Assembly: GCF_900114835.1 (NCBI RefSeq)
Contig: NZ_FOUJ01000004.1
Coordinates: 62,001-126,000 of the forward strand
Direction of reading: 5' to 3'
Source: Methanolobus profundi
GTDB taxonomy: Archaea; Halobacteriota; Methanosarcinia; Methanosarcinales; Methanosarcinaceae
DNA length: 64,000 bases
The position numbers were made by a program, and so were the translations under genes. The stretch's first letter is position 1, and the number at the start of each line of letters is the position of its first letter. The notes beneath the pieces were generated by a model. The model made no database searches. It was not told the DNA's origin and saw only the letters and a list, made by a program, of their open reading frames with translations. Shown here piece after piece: positions 1-8,547 of the stretch.

Positions 1-3000
1 ATTGCTACTGCCTGCTATATAACTTGCCTTTGCAACAGATGATGAGGTCACATAGTTGTAAGGTACATGGATATCCAGCACAGGCCCACCTGCAGAGAAG
101 TTCGTTATCTGGGAGGCGATCCCCCTGAAGATATCCTTTAGAACACTGGAATTAGGTGCAAAGTAGTATTCACCACCGGTTATGTTTGCAATTTCCTCAA
201 GTACAGGGTCAACCTCGGATTCATTGTTACCGAACCCCACCGTATAGATCACAGTATTGTTATCCCGTGCCCTGTATGCTTCCTCAAGCAGAGAGTGATA
301 ACCTGCATTGTCCATACCATCGGTCATTATGACTATGGTAGAGTTCCCATCTGCTGAAGATAGCTCAGTGTTAGCAACAAAAAGACCTTCGTCGATAGCT
401 GTCAGCCCATCGGCAGTTATTGTATCAATTGCATTCTCCAGATGTGACAGAGAGTCATTCTCAAGGGTCGATGTCACACTGGCTGTCCACTGGTTCCAGG
501 ATACCGGAGTACTTTCTGAGACAGGGTCGACGTCATTGAACACTATATCGAAACATTCATAGTACCTTGTAGAGGATGTCTCAACCTCAGAGACAATGCT
601 CCAGGAACTACCGTCCCACCTCTGTACGTTCAGATCATTGTTACCGTCAGAGGTCATCAGGAACATTGCATCAGAATCCGGGTCAGGGGTTAGCTGTACC
701 CATCGTGTATAGCCACTGCCACCAAGCCCTGATGCCAGCGATTCCGGACCCCAGGAACTACCATTCCATATACGGTATCTTGGGATAAGGTCACTTGTAC
801 CCCATACCACCATACCTGTTCCACTGGACTGTTCAAAAGCAACATCCATGGACCTTCTGCTATATTCGTACACATCGGTCTCTATCTCCAGTGGTGATGA
901 CCAGGATGAACCATTCCATGATGTGACATGAATATCATATTTGTTATCCAGTGCTGCAAGGAGGATATTATCGGAATTGGGATCAGAACCCATCTTTATC
1001 CAGTAGACACGTTCATCAGGTTCATACAGGTTGTTTGCAGAACTCCAGGAACTGCCATCCCATATACGATACATCACATAACCCGTGCTCAGATCGGACC
1101 ATGTGACAATTGCCCTGCCTGTCCCATGTTCATAGGCAAGGTCAAAGCATTGATAACCTGTTGCTCTGGCATTGTTCGTGATAATTACCGGATCAGCCCA
1201 GGAAGAGCCATCCCAGACCTGTGCCCTTATATCCCTCTGGTCATCAAGTGTCACAAGTACCATCTCATCGGATGAAGGATCAGTTTCCAGTCTTACCCAT
1301 CCAACATCTCCCGCTCCAGGACTGCTACCATCTACTGCTGAACCTGAGCTCCAGGAACTGCCATCCCATATACGATACATTGGGATCCTGCCATCTATAT
1401 CCGTATCCACATATACAACAACAGCATCACCTGATGTCTGTTCATACTTAAGGTCAAAGCCTCTTCTACTGTAGGAATCGAGATGAGATGTGAACTGGTC
1501 AACGCTGCCCCATGAGGAGCCATCCCATATCTGTACATTAAGATCGTAATTGTTATCCGAAGTGGCCATTATCACTTCTGAACTAAGAGGATCGGACTCG
1601 AGCAGTACATAATAAGGACTTCCACCAACATAATTTGCAGATCCCTCGGAAGACCATTCTATTCCATCCCAGGTCCTGTACCTTGGAGTTCCACCTCCTC
1701 CACTGCTATCATAGTATGCGGTCATGATGGTATCGATATCAGATGTTGATACATTTACAGTGAACTTTGTATCTGAACCATTGCCTGACCCCTTGAGAAC
1801 TTCCAGATAATAAGGATCACCAGCTGAAAGCATATATGATACATCACAACTGCCAGTGCCATTAGAAGATGAAACTACATCTATACCTTCATAGAGATGG
1901 ACATCCATGAATGATGTGTCATCCCATGTTACATTGAATGTGTAGAAACCAGTCATATCAGGGATGAAATAACCCACCCACGAACTATTATCAAGAACAT
2001 AACTGGTCTGGTTGTCACTCGATACTATACCTTCAAAACTATAAAGTGCAAGACCCGCAGTGTCGCCTCTGCTCTCATCGAAGCTTGATATGAACGAATG
2101 AGATGATATCTTTGCTGCGCTCTTCTTATCGATATATGTTGATATTGTGAACGGCTCGGTACCTGATCCGGTACCTGTCACATTGACGGTCCAGTTCCCT
2201 GTTTCTACAGTATCATCGTCATTATCCGGATACAGATATGACAATGGCTCTATCCATATGAATTCCGATGTGTCGCCATTAGGGTAGTAACCCGTAGTAT
2301 CATCGTAAAGTCCATAGATCACACCTGATGGACTTGTAAGTTGAAGATGGAGCTCATCTGAACTATCCGACCAGTCAAGCTGCACTTTAAGATCGTTCAA
2401 TGTCTCATTTATCAGGAATGTGGCACCATAGGAATCGGGTAATGCCAGAGAATCCTGGAACCGGTGATCATACGGAGTGAATCCCTCTGTACCATATTCC
2501 ACCTCAGATATATCATAGTCACTTATTTCCTGAGCTATACTATTATATATCTCATCAAGATCGGAACTGTCAGGAGCATTATAGTATGCACCTCCTGTCT
2601 CTGAAGCAATATGCCTTAAAAGAGCTTCATCAAGACTTGAGCCCAGACCAATGGTATAGATAGTGATCTTATTATCATTGGCAAATTCAATGGCCTCTTC
2701 CCCATCCTGATCATCACCTGTATTGGTCTCACCATCTGTAAGGACAACCATTACTTTTGTGGTATCGGAACGACCATCGTTTATCAACATATCATTGGCA
2801 TCGCCCATTCCTTCACCCATTGCAGTATAACCACCTGCCACCAGTGAATCGATCGCATTATGGACCGGTGTCCTGTTAGCGTAAGCATTCATCAGTGTCA
2901 TCCCAAGGTCCACACTACTTGTTGTAGAGAAAGATACCACACCAACTTCCGAATTGGATACAAGGTTATCAGCAAATCCTTTGGCAGCCTCCTTTGCATC

Positions 3001-4905
3001 TGAAAGGGCAGTCCCGCTCATACTCCCCGAACGGTCAAGGACAAGAACAACATCAAGAGGTGTACCAGCATAGTAATCAGGGTCCATACTTCCCGAGCGG
3101 TCAAGGACAAGCATTGCACTGGCAGCTGGCCTTGTTATTGGTAGTTCACCTTCTACAGAGATGACAGTTGTGACATTCACAAGCGAGCCCGAGCTCACAG
3201 ATGAAGGTGATACACCCAGATACACGCTCATAAAAGGTTCGGACTTGACACTGATATTAGTTGAAAGAGTTATATTGCCACTTGTAGCGATAATTGAAGT
3301 GTTCCCTGAGATATTGCCTGTGAATTTCCCATATATCCTGCCTTCCAGATCTGTCGTTGCATTGAATATATCAGAAGCATTTATCCCATCAACAGTAAAC
3401 GTTCCCACCGTTGTATTGGTATTATTGAAAGTGACATTGATATCAGCCAGTGAATGCCCCCATTCATCCAGTGCAACAAGAGTTACTTCTGACTCATGGT
3501 TACCGTTAAGGCCCTGTGCAAGAACCGCATTTGGAACTGAATAAAGGTCCATCATGTCCAGGGACCCGGCTATAAAATCAAGTGTAGTGCTATTGGAAAA
3601 ATTAGTATATCCGGTCTCGTTCCTATAAGTGGCTGTCACTGACAGGGACTCTATATATGGTGTTGGGCCGACTAGAGTGTTCGCCTGTCCCTGAGTGTTC
3701 AAAGGCACCAGGACAATAGCCCCACTATCTGTAGTGAATCTGACCTGCTCCTTAATAGGAGATGTCAAAGGTAATATTGGATTGGAGAACTGGTCTACCG
3801 GTCTGGCCGATAATACATATGACCCCTGATTGTCAGCTATAACATGTTCAGGACTATAGCTCATGAACAGATTGTCGATAACATCTGCAAGACCTGTTAT
3901 TGTGACGTTAAGGTCCAGAGAGGTGTTCACTGCGCTGATGCCTACGGTATTATCACCTGCCTTTTTGTCAGTGGTGAATACATTTGATACCTTACCGGTG
4001 CTATCAGTGGTTCCTTCATCAATATAGATAAAAGCGGAGTTGTAGTCGATCGGACTGTTATAATTGGTATTTTCAGGAGAGCTTACTGTGAAAGTGACAT
4101 TAACACCCTCAACCGGATTCTCATATCTGTCAAGAACTGTCACATAGATACTTGAGCTCGTATTCACAGTGTAATCATCATTGTACACAACCCTCATCAG
4201 ACCGGGAGAACGGGATGAGATGTCCAGATACGTGAGGTTCGATACAGTACCAACTGTGGAGTTTATAGAGATGTTCCCTGCAATAGTAGAGTTAAAGTTC
4301 AATATCGCACTGCCTGAAGGATTGACAGCATAGGTCTGAACTGAATTGGTCCTGTTCACATCCAGAGCTGTAACATTGTATGGAGCAACTGACAGGTCGA
4401 TATCAGGTAATGTATTTCCCAGGAGATCTGTGATGACAATATCCAGATCCACGGTAACGCTTGAATTGATATTACCAAATACGTCAACCGGCGAGAATGT
4501 TATGTTAGTGACCTCTCCAGCCATATTGGAAAGAGGGTCAACATCTATGATGATAGAAGAGACCTCAGTAGGAAGGAACGTTACATTTGTCAGGTTGTAT
4601 ACACTTCCATAACTTGCATTGATATGGGCTACCCCTGCAACTGTTGAATCAAGAATGACCTCAGCAAAGCCGGAAGAATTTGTCAAAGCAGAAGAAGAAC
4701 TAAGAGAACCAAGGTCTGTGGTGAAGTTCACCATTGTATTGTTCACAGGGGTCCCATTATTGGATAACAGCACACTTATAGTGGCCGATCGTCCTGCATT
4801 GCACAGGATATCTGTTTCCTGATGGTCTAAATTATAAGCTAAAGATGGGTCTGCAATAAAGATCAGAACAAGAACAGCATAGAACAGTTTTTTCAAATAC
4901 CCCAT
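1..4905 (-). CDS. giant secreted nested-VWA surface protein, copy 1 (3' end beyond window)
   Basis: The frame stays open from the ATG at 4905-4903 to base 1, giving 1635 codons; by comparison with its two paralogues about 230 C-terminal residues are missing. A signal peptide (residues 1-23, ending SLA) is followed by several invasin-type (Big_1-like) Ig domains to about residue 570. The first VWA metal-site motif DRSGSM is at about residue 601 and a second DRSGSM at about 623. The second starts a complete inner VWA domain; the first belongs to an outer VWA domain that resumes near residues 926-960 (DKKSAAK...GLALYSFEG) and again near 1470 (LTAIDEGLF...TDGMDN). Between these lie P-domain-like and PPC-like modules and repeated WDGSSW propeller-like units. 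It lacks about 125 residues present after the inner VWA in the other two copies. N-x-S/T sites are abundant. An SD-like AGAGGT lies 5-10 bases upstream. Function is inferred: cell-surface adhesion or binding. Confidence 0.85.
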   Translation of the reverse strand, partial: MGYLKKLFYAVLVLIFIADPSLAYNLDHQETDILCNAGRSATISVLLSNNGTPVNNTMVNFTTDLGSLSSSSALTNSSGFAEVILDSTVAGVAHINASYGSVYNLTNVTFLPTEVSSIIIDVDPLSNMAGEVTNITFSPVDVFGNINSSVTVDLDIVITDLLGNTLPDIDLSVAPYNVTALDVNRTNSVQTYAVNPSGSAILNFNSTIAGNISINSTVGTVSNLTYLDISSRSPGLMRVVYNDDYTVNTSSSIYVTVLDRYENPVEGVNVTFTVSSPENTNYNSPIDYNSAFIYIDEGTTDSTGKVSNVFTTDKKAGDNTVGISAVNTSLDLNVTITGLADVIDNLFMSYSPEHVIADNQGSYVLSARPVDQFSNPILPLTSPIKEQVRFTTDSGAIVLVPLNTQGQANTLVGPTPYIESLSVTATYRNETGYTNFSNSTTLDFIAGSLDMMDLYSVPNAVLAQGLNGNHESEVTLVALDEWGHSLADINVTFNNTNTTVGTFTVDGINASDIFNATTDLEGRIYGKFTGNISGNTSIIATSGNITLSTNISVKSEPFMSVYLGVSPSSVSSGSLVNVTTVISVEGELPITRPAASAMLVLDRSGSMDPDYYAGTPLDVVLVLDRSGSMSGTALSDAKEAAKGFADNLVSNSEVGVVSFSTTSSVDLGMTLMNAYANRTPVHNAIDSLVAGGYTAMGEGMGDANDMLINDGRSDTTKVMVVLTDGETNTGDDQDGEEAIEFANDNKITIYTIGLGSSLDEALLRHIASETGGAYYNAPDSSDLDEIYNSIAQEISDYDISEVEYGTEGFTPYDHRFQDSLALPDSYGATFLINETLNDLKVQLDWSDSSDELHLQLTSPSGVIYGLYDDTTGYYPNGDTSEFIWIEPLSYLYPDNDDDTVETGNWTVNVTGTGSGTEPFTISTYIDKKSAAKISSHSFISSFDESRGDTAGLALYSFEGIVSSDNQTSYVLDNSSWVGYFIPDMTGFYTFNVTWDDTSFMDVHLYEGIDVVSSSNGTGSCDVSYMLSAGDPYYLEVLKGSGNGSDTKFTVNVSTSDIDTIMTAYYDSSGGGGTPRYRTWDGIEWSSEGSANYVGGSPYYVLLESDPLSSEVIMATSDNNYDLNVQIWDGSSWGSVDQFTSHLDSYSRRGFDLKYEQTSGDAVVVYVDTDIDGRIPMYRIWDGSSWSSGSAVDGSSPGAGDVGWVRLETDPSSDEMVLVTLDDQRDIRAQVWDGSSWADPVIITNNARATGYQCFDLAYEHGTGRAIVTWSDLSTGYVMYRIWDGSSWSSANNLYEPDERVYWIKMGSDPNSDNILLAALDNKYDIHVTSWNGSSWSSPLEIETDVYEYSRRSMDVAFEQSSGTGMVVWGTSDLIPRYRIWNGSSWGPESLASGLGGSGYTRWVQLTPDPDSDAMFLMTSDGNNDLNVQRWDGSSWSIVSEVETSSTRYYECFDIVFNDVDPVSESTPVSWNQWTASVTSTLENDSLSHLENAIDTITADGLTAIDEGLFVANTELSSADGNSTIVIMTDGMDNAGYHSLLEEAYRARDNNTVIYTVGFGNNESEVDPVLEEIANITGGEYYFAPNSSVLKDIFRGIASQITNFSAGGPVLDIHVPYNYVTSSSVAKASYIAGSSN

Positions 4906-5161
4906 AGAAATACCTCTGGATCACTTTTTATACCACCCCATTATCATTCCCAAATATCTTCGGCCATATTTTATAATATATTTAATAGTATTATATTATT
5001 AATGATATAAGATGCTTATTATATCATTGAGCTTTTTCGGACCGTTTTATGATCAGAAACTGGCTCTTACTGAAAAATCAGAAAATTGATCGATTTTGCG
5101 CAACATATAAACGGATATATTTACAAATATTTTTATATTACATTGCATATATATTCAGAGA
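4906..5161. promoter_or_regulatory. divergent promoter region, giant copy 1 / pilin-like operon A
   Basis: This AT-rich 256-base region separates the minus-strand giant gene from the plus-strand pilin-like operon. On the minus strand there are TATA-like stretches near 4925-4934 and 4967-4985. On the plus strand TTTATATA sits at 5132-5139. No convincing shared operator was found by eye between this region and the equivalent one at 20771-21084. Confidence 0.5.
5132..5139 (+). promoter_or_regulatory. TATA box, probably for a leaderless pilin-operon mRNA
   Basis: TTTATATA is centred about 26 bases before the ATG at 5162, which is the usual archaeal TATA-to-start-site distance. No good Shine-Dalgarno sequence precedes that ATG, so the transcript probably begins at or next to the start codon. 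Confidence 0.5.
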
Positions 5162-6139
5162 ATGGCGGATGATAGAGGACAGATCGCAGTAGATTTCCTT
5201 CTGGGGATATCCTTATTCCTTATTGCTCTGATCTTCACAGTGCAGTTCATTCCAGGCATGTTCATGGCGGGGTCTGCCAGAGAGAGCAGTCTGGACTACA
5301 CAGCATATCGAACTGCTACTATCCTTGTAGAAGACACTGGATGGTGGGGAAACAGTACAAGTAGTGGAACTGATTGGGAAGAACATCCAGCTAATGCAAT
5401 GAGGGTCGGGCTTGCAGTAGATGATGATACAAGTTCAAGGCTCACAAATACCCCCAATGTGCTGTCAATGAACAAAACTGTCCAACTGATGCAGATGAAC
5501 GATGAGGATCTCATTGAGATACTGGGTCTGTACAACAATATAGATGGAACACGTTTCTCTTATGGATACAATATCTCAATAACAAAGAACAATGGTCCGA
5601 TGGTCCTTGATGGAAGACCCGTAATGCTTGGGGAAACGGCACCATCTGACAGGGAAACATCCAAGATCACAAGGATAGTTCTGGTGGAAGCCGGGACAGT
5701 AGCCAATTTTGATGCAGATGACCTTCCTATAGACCCATATACAGCAAGTGTTGAAGACACTATACTGAACATAACAGGACCTCTTGAAAATACTATAGCG
5801 ATACAGATCAACGGATTGAACATAACAGGTATCGATCCCAGTTTCAAGAAACTGACCCTGGATGGGGTCAACCTCAATGAAGGAATAGACTACACATCAT
5901 ATAAGGTGGATATAAACGGGACAATATCAACGCTTACAAGCACAGGTAAGATAATAGACACAGATATCATTCGTTTTTACCTTGAACCTGGACTTTTGAA
6001 CCATTCACAGACCTATCAGCTTGAGATTAATCTCAAAGACATAACATTCACAAAAATAGCACCTCCATTTGTAGATTACAGGGATGGGATCGAAGTGTAC
6101 TACGAACCTGCATATCTTACTGTAGAGGTATGGCAATGA
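5162..6139 (+). CDS. pilin-like protein, operon A gene 1 (DUF7287-like)
   Basis: Predicted 325-residue protein with a very short charged N-terminus (MADDRGQ) followed at once by a hydrophobic helix (about residues 9-34) and a long, Thr/Asn-rich outer domain. This is the layout of archaeal type IV pilin-like subunits. The RGQ-x3-DFLLGISLF start resembles the haloarchaeal family I recall as DUF7287. Its counterpart in operon B is the 155-residue protein at 21085. It is the first gene of a five-gene operon with overlapping starts and stops. I infer it is a membrane-anchored minor pilin or pseudopilin whose outer domain faces the surface. No catalytic motif is visible. The ATG at 5162 has no clear ribosome site and is probably read from a leaderless mRNA. 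Confidence 0.8.
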   Translation: MADDRGQIAVDFLLGISLFLIALIFTVQFIPGMFMAGSARESSLDYTAYRTATILVEDTGWWGNSTSSGTDWEEHPANAMRVGLAVDDDTSSRLTNTPNVLSMNKTVQLMQMNDEDLIEILGLYNNIDGTRFSYGYNISITKNNGPMVLDGRPVMLGETAPSDRETSKITRIVLVEAGTVANFDADDLPIDPYTASVEDTILNITGPLENTIAIQINGLNITGIDPSFKKLTLDGVNLNEGIDYTSYKVDINGTISTLTSTGKIIDTDIIRFYLEPGLLNHSQTYQLEINLKDITFTKIAPPFVDYRDGIEVYYEPAYLTVEVWQ

Positions 6140-6648
6140 ACGACAGGGCACAGCTACATACCCTTGAAGGACTGTTGGCTGCCATTTTGATGACCCTTAC
6201 AGTACTCATGATCACCCAGAGCACTACTATAGTCTCTCCCCAGAACGAACTGGCTATAGACGTCCAGCTTGAGCAGATGGGGGCAGATACACTTACTGTA
6301 CTTGATAGAGCCTCGAATACCTCTATTCGTTACAACCTGACACAATGTGTTGCCAGCTGGGACATGACAGAAGCCACCTATCCTGCAAATAATCTGATCA
6401 TCCTTGATAGCAGCATTGGGAACCTCATACCCGGAATACTATACAATGTGGACCTGGCATATGTTGACAATGGGGATCTTGAGGTAAGCAAGGTGATAAT
6501 CAAAGGACAGCCAAAAGAGAATGCTGTCGTTGTAAGGCATTTTGTAACCCTCACAAATCAGACCGTACAGAGTATGAACGGGAGCTGGGGACTTGCAGAT
6601 GATGAGATAAAGGTGGTTGAAGTGAGGATGACAACATGGACAGTCTGA
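6136..6648 (+). CDS. pilin-like protein, operon A gene 2 (DUF7288-like)
   Basis: Predicted 170-residue protein: MNDRAQLHTLEG followed by a hydrophobic segment (about residues 12-30) and a soluble domain. The AQ-x-(H/Y)TLE motif is shared with the operon B counterpart at 21552 (AQIYTLEALVAI) and resembles haloarchaeal DUF7288 as I remember it. I prefer the ATG at 6136, which overlaps the upstream stop as ATGA and lies 6 bases after GAGGT; the ATG at 6130 directly abuts that ribosome site. Translational coupling with gene 1 is likely. The role is inferred: a small membrane-anchored pilin-like subunit. Confidence 0.78.
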   Translation: MNDRAQLHTLEGLLAAILMTLTVLMITQSTTIVSPQNELAIDVQLEQMGADTLTVLDRASNTSIRYNLTQCVASWDMTEATYPANNLIILDSSIGNLIPGILYNVDLAYVDNGDLEVSKVIIKGQPKENAVVVRHFVTLTNQTVQSMNGSWGLADDEIKVVEVRMTTWTV

Positions 6649-7100
6649 GAAAGGATACAAAAGGACAATGGATAGCATTATCCGGTCTGGTCATATCACT
6701 TATAGTGATCGGTCTTGCAGCACTTGCCAACCAGTCAATGGTCGCAGGATACTATTCATCGAATGCAGTACTGGAATTCCCTAAAGAGAATATCCGGGAA
6801 CTCAATTCACATACAAGGGACAATGCAATGATCATAAGATGTCTGTCGCTTGAGCTCAACAGTACAAGTAATAATTCTGTGCCGGTCATCTATGAACAAC
6901 TTTTTGCTGATTATAGTAGTCAGATAGAGACACTATATGCAATGCATGGAGAAACCGTAGATGTATCGCTTGTATCTTTGAACACAAGCTCAGGAACATA
7001 CAATAGTAGCGATATTGATATTGTTTTTGTGAATATAACATACAACGATGGAGACACATATTATGTGTCCCAACCTGAGATCATTGAGGTGAGAAAATGA
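6636..7100 (+). CDS. pilin-like protein, operon A gene 3 (DUF7261-like)
   Basis: Predicted 154-residue protein: a basic N-terminus (MDSLRKDTKGQW), one hydrophobic segment (about residues 14-33) and an outer domain rich in Asn, Ser and Thr. It aligns in position and N-terminal design with the 289-residue protein at 22165 of operon B, which is much longer. Its start overlaps gene 2 by 13 bases, with GAGGAT as a possible ribosome site. It resembles the haloarchaeal family I recall as DUF7261. It has one membrane segment and no visible catalytic residues. Confidence 0.75.
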   Translation: MDSLRKDTKGQWIALSGLVISLIVIGLAALANQSMVAGYYSSNAVLEFPKENIRELNSHTRDNAMIIRCLSLELNSTSNNSVPVIYEQLFADYSSQIETLYAMHGETVDVSLVSLNTSSGTYNSSDIDIVFVNITYNDGDTYYVSQPEIIEVRK

Positions 7101-7540
7101 GGGGGATAAGGGAAAATGAAGAGGGAGTATCCCTTGTTCTGGAATACGTACTTTTCTCCCTGATATGTGTGGGATTCTTTATGATCATAGCTATGAACTC
7201 AGATGCAGTGTTCATCCAGAATCCGAATAATGTAGTGATGGAACGGGAAATGAGCGATGTGGGGAACATGATGAGCACAATGATAACAGACATGTATCTG
7301 ATCCTTCCTGACAATGGATATATCGATACTGAATACAGGATCCCTCAAAGAGCAGGAAGGGAAGAATATGTGATAGATGCGGATATTGCATACTCCGACC
7401 AGATAATTGAGGTCATTTCACCATCATCCGGAAAGAAAGTAAGAGTAACGATCGGTGGTATTGCAACGACAATGCCGATCAACGGTACTGCATTCAGCAG
7501 TTCCACAGACCATAAGATCAGCTATGACTCAAGAAAATAG
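7097..7540 (+). CDS. pilin-like protein, operon A gene 4 (DUF7266-like)
   Basis: Predicted 147-residue protein whose N-terminus (NEEGVSLVLEYVLFS) leads straight into a hydrophobic helix (about residues 12-34). The (D/E)-x-(A/G)-VS motif is typical of archaeal pilins that are processed just before the hydrophobic stretch. The ATG overlaps the stop of gene 3 (ATGA) and is preceded by GAGGTGA. The operon B counterpart is at 23031. It resembles the haloarchaeal family I recall as DUF7266. Cleavage by a prepilin peptidase is possible but not proven by the sequence. Confidence 0.76.
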   Translation: MRGIRENEEGVSLVLEYVLFSLICVGFFMIIAMNSDAVFIQNPNNVVMEREMSDVGNMMSTMITDMYLILPDNGYIDTEYRIPQRAGREEYVIDADIAYSDQIIEVISPSSGKKVRVTIGGIATTMPINGTAFSSSTDHKISYDSRK

Positions 7541-8258
7541 AAGAGATGCAGCAGTATCTGAAACCATTGGATACATCCTGTTGTTCGCAATAGTGACACT
7601 TTCAATGGGAGTGATATATGCCATAGGATATCCTGCACTGCAATCAAATATCGACGCTAACATATTCGAAAGTGCCGAGCAGAGCTTTATCGTACTTCAA
7701 AGCAATATGAACAGGGTGGCCTTTGACCAGACCCCTGTGAAGATCCTTAAGATCAACCTTCAAAGCTCTTCTGTTGCTGTGAGCCAGGGATCGTCGATGA
7801 CCATAACATATGATGGAAATCCGCCACTTTACATATCTACCGGAGAGGTCGTCTTTGAAAAAGATGATAAGACCATAACATATGAGATGGGAAGTGTATT
7901 AAAATCATACCCGGCTTCGGGAAGTGTAATGGTCTCAGAACCACCTATCTACGTCAGCACGATCGACAACACTACTGTGACCACCATAGGACTTATCTCT
8001 GTCAATGGTAACGACCAGGCATCTGGAAAAGGTATAACAGTACTGACCCTCAAGCATAATTCAAGTATTATGGATACAACATCCGCACCAACGACCGTGG
8101 ATATTCAGATAAATAGTACTCATGCTCAAAAATGGGAGCAATATCTTGAAGATATCGGATTCTCTATAACCGGAACCACCGATTCATCGGTCACTGCAAC
8201 CAGGAACAACACAATGCTTATCCTCAGCAGACATGTTGTTGATGTAGATATATCATAA
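7524..8258 (+). CDS. pilin-like protein, operon A gene 5 (DUF7289-like)
   Basis: Predicted 244-residue protein. The internal ATG at 7524 is preferred because it places the pilin-like motif DAAVSETIGYILLF at residues 8-21, as in the homologues; an upstream in-frame start would add 23 unrelated residues inside gene 4. One N-terminal hydrophobic helix is followed by a long beta-rich outer domain. It is paralogous to the proteins at 23506 and 24305 in operon B, sharing the AVS motif, an IEQ/AEQ-SF segment and the tyrosine-glycine (YE-x-G) region. It is last in the operon and followed by a strong terminator. Confidence 0.78.
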   Translation: MTQENRRDAAVSETIGYILLFAIVTLSMGVIYAIGYPALQSNIDANIFESAEQSFIVLQSNMNRVAFDQTPVKILKINLQSSSVAVSQGSSMTITYDGNPPLYISTGEVVFEKDDKTITYEMGSVLKSYPASGSVMVSEPPIYVSTIDNTTVTTIGLISVNGNDQASGKGITVLTLKHNSSIMDTTSAPTTVDIQINSTHAQKWEQYLEDIGFSITGTTDSSVTATRNNTMLILSRHVVDVDIS

Positions 8259-8263
8259 TACGC

Positions 8264-8299
8264 TCCATTGATAGATCATCAATGGATGTTCCTTTTTTT
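8264..8299 (+). terminator. terminator of pilin-like operon A
   Basis: A perfect 9-base stem (TCCATTGAT / ATCAATGGA, 8264-8286) with a 5-base loop is followed by a run of seven T at 8293-8299, just after the last gene of the operon. Confidence 0.7.
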
Positions 8300-8483
8300 A
8301 GCAGAGTTTTTTAGCTGGTACTTAAAGCTCGGCCAGCATCAATATTACATAGATACAGGCATGACACTTGTTTTTCAGGACCTTAGTAACCCAGAAATAA
8401 GATATTATTGAAAAATAGGCAGTGCCTGCATAAAAAGAACTGTACGCAAGGAAAAGTGATCGTTCAGGCATAGTGTCTGAAAT

Positions 8484-8512
8484 AAAAAAAGGCCAGTACA
8501 CAGATACTGACC
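8484..8512 (-). terminator. terminator of giant copy 2
   Basis: Read on the minus strand, GGTCAGTA and TACTGGCC (8491-8512) pair over 8 bases with one G-U pair and are followed by seven T (8484-8490). It lies just after the stop of the giant gene at 8548. Confidence 0.6.
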
Positions 8513-8547
8513 CCGGATCGATACTACGGATAATGAAGCATCTTTTC

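Noticed and set aside
3087-3110. Near-identical DNA repeats encoding DRSGSM in all three giants, twice each
   Set aside because: They are coding repeats from conserved VWA motifs, not CRISPR or regulatory repeats; spacing and flanks follow the protein.
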